A stretch of DNA of 6,625 nt from Mycoplasmataceae bacterium (GTDB taxonomy: Bacteria > Bacillota_I > Bacilli_A > Mycoplasmatales > Mycoplasmoidaceae): positions 1-6,625 of the forward strand of contig JAHHTJ010000026.1 of assembly GCA_020024715.1 (NCBI GenBank), written 5' to 3'. The position numbers and the translations under genes were made by a program. The stretch's first letter is position 1, and each line of letters begins with the position of its first letter. Under the pieces are notes generated by a model. That model made no database searches, had not been told where the DNA came from, and worked only from the letters and a program-made list of their open reading frames with translations. This document shows positions 5,675 to 6,625 of this stretch, piece after piece.

Positions 5675-6625
5675 CTATTGTGCACTATTAATAATTATTG
5701 AATTAGCAATACCAAAGGGAGCAAAAAAGATATGAGCAGCAATCATATAATAAGCTAAAATACAAATCGCAAAAGAAATAGAACCAATAATTAAATCATT
5801 AATTCCAACTTTATAATGATGATAATAATGTTTCTTGTGTTGAAAACGAAATCCTTTAATTATTAGTGCATCACTTGTATTTTCTGCAGTTTCAAACGCT
5901 AAAGCAAACAAAGGAACAATTAATTGCGTATATGCTTTTATTTTTGCTATTAATTTATGTTTATGATTTACAATTCCCTTAACTTTTTGTGCTTGCATAA
6001 TTTGTTTTGCTTGTTGATACATATTTGGAATAAAACGAAAAGTTAAATTTAACATTAAAGCAAAAATACTAGTTGGAATTTTTAAATAAGCTAATGGTTT
6101 TAACAAAATATTAAAACCGTTGGTCATATCAATAGATGAAGTTGTTTTAATTAATATTTGCACTAAAGCAATAATGATTATAAACTTTGCTGTTATATAT
6201 GAAATAATAGTCACAGTAAAAATACTTAATTCATACCAAGAAGTACCAAAATAATAAATATTGTATGTAATACTTCCATAATATAAATAATATTGACCAG
6301 ATAATTTTCCTCACAAAACTTGATTATAAGATAAACTAGTATAACTAAAAGCTTGACGATCAGTAAATCAATCAATAATAAACAAAATAAACATAAATAG
6401 TATTGAAAACAAAACATTTTTAAAAAAACTTTTTCAACAGTTAACACTAAGTAATAAAAGTATAATCATTCAACCAAAAATAATACATAGTATTAAAAAA
6501 CCATTTGGTAAAAAAGTTGTTATTAATAAAAAAATAAACATTATAACTTTTATGGCTGGATTCATACTATTTATTCATGTTCTTTTTTTAAATGTTACTT
6601 GTTGTGCTAATAATTTATTAATGAT
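5675..6625 (-). CDS. ecfT: ECF transporter transmembrane coupling subunit EcfT (5' end beyond the right edge)
   Basis: EcfT joins the two EcfA ATPases to a substrate-binding S component in energy-coupling-factor importers for vitamins and metals. At least 316 codons are visible. The frame is open to the window edge and the first in-frame ATG (6565) lies inside the conserved region, so the true start is probably upstream. The segment SMNPAIKV at 20-27 matches the HRLDPRTKL region of EcfT. Membrane segments are seen at about 27-47, 48-62, 71-87, 133-160, 185-200, 235-255 and 272-295. FRFIP at 196-200 and the coupling region QAKQIMQAQKVKG (205-217) with DALIIKGF (252-259) are typical. Both usual ARG-type arginines appear as lysines (K216, K257). 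Residues 88-131 form a tyrosine-rich, probably extracellular loop. Five tryptophans are TGA and one is TGG. The order ecfT-truA is common in Firmicutes, so the ecfA genes likely lie just upstream. Confidence 0.92.

Noticed and set aside
6226..6447. Minus-strand open frame of 73 codons with hydrophobic product
   Set aside because: It is out of frame with ecfT, which reads continuously through here with five TGA tryptophans and matches the EcfT family.

Overview
This window is a stretch of a wall-less bacterium (Mollicutes) from a lineage that reads UGA as tryptophan. The DNA is very AT-rich. Intact copies of rpsL, rpsG, fusA, tuf and ecfT are only readable if TGA is tryptophan: 12 of the 13 tryptophan codons I count are TGA and only one is TGG. 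That excludes acholeplasmas and phytoplasmas and points to the Mycoplasma/Ureaplasma/Spiroplasma side. From memory EF-Tu looks closest to the pneumoniae/Ureaplasma type, while an IspD-like gene would also fit some spiroplasmas, so I do not name a genus.

All genes lie on the minus strand. In order of transcription, from the high-coordinate end: (1) ecfT, the membrane coupling subunit of an ECF vitamin/metal transporter, running off the right edge; (2) truA, tRNA pseudouridine synthase, starting one base after the ecfT stop; (3) a 142-bp gap with a promoter and leader; (4) the streptomycin (str) cluster rpsL-rpsG-fusA (S12, S7, EF-G) with gaps of 14 and 23 bp; (5) a 110-bp gap with a second promoter and a small inverted repeat; (6) tuf (EF-Tu); (7) a strong 15-bp-stem terminator; (8) the start of an IspD/TarI-family nucleotidyltransferase gene, whose promoter is squeezed against the terminator and which runs off the left edge.

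Most of the window is translation machinery: two small-subunit proteins, the two main elongation factors and a tRNA modification enzyme. The ecfT-truA pair is the tail of the common Firmicutes block ecfA1-ecfA2-ecfT-truA, so the two ECF ATPases probably lie just beyond the right edge. There is no sign of a mobile element, CRISPR array, tRNA, rRNA or defence system, and no gene-free stretch over 300 bp. I see no undescribed multi-gene system. What deserves a second look is small-scale: divergent key motifs in TruA and EcfT, an inverted repeat and in-frame upstream ATG in the tuf leader, and a probably leaderless nucleotidyltransferase gene of uncertain substrate.
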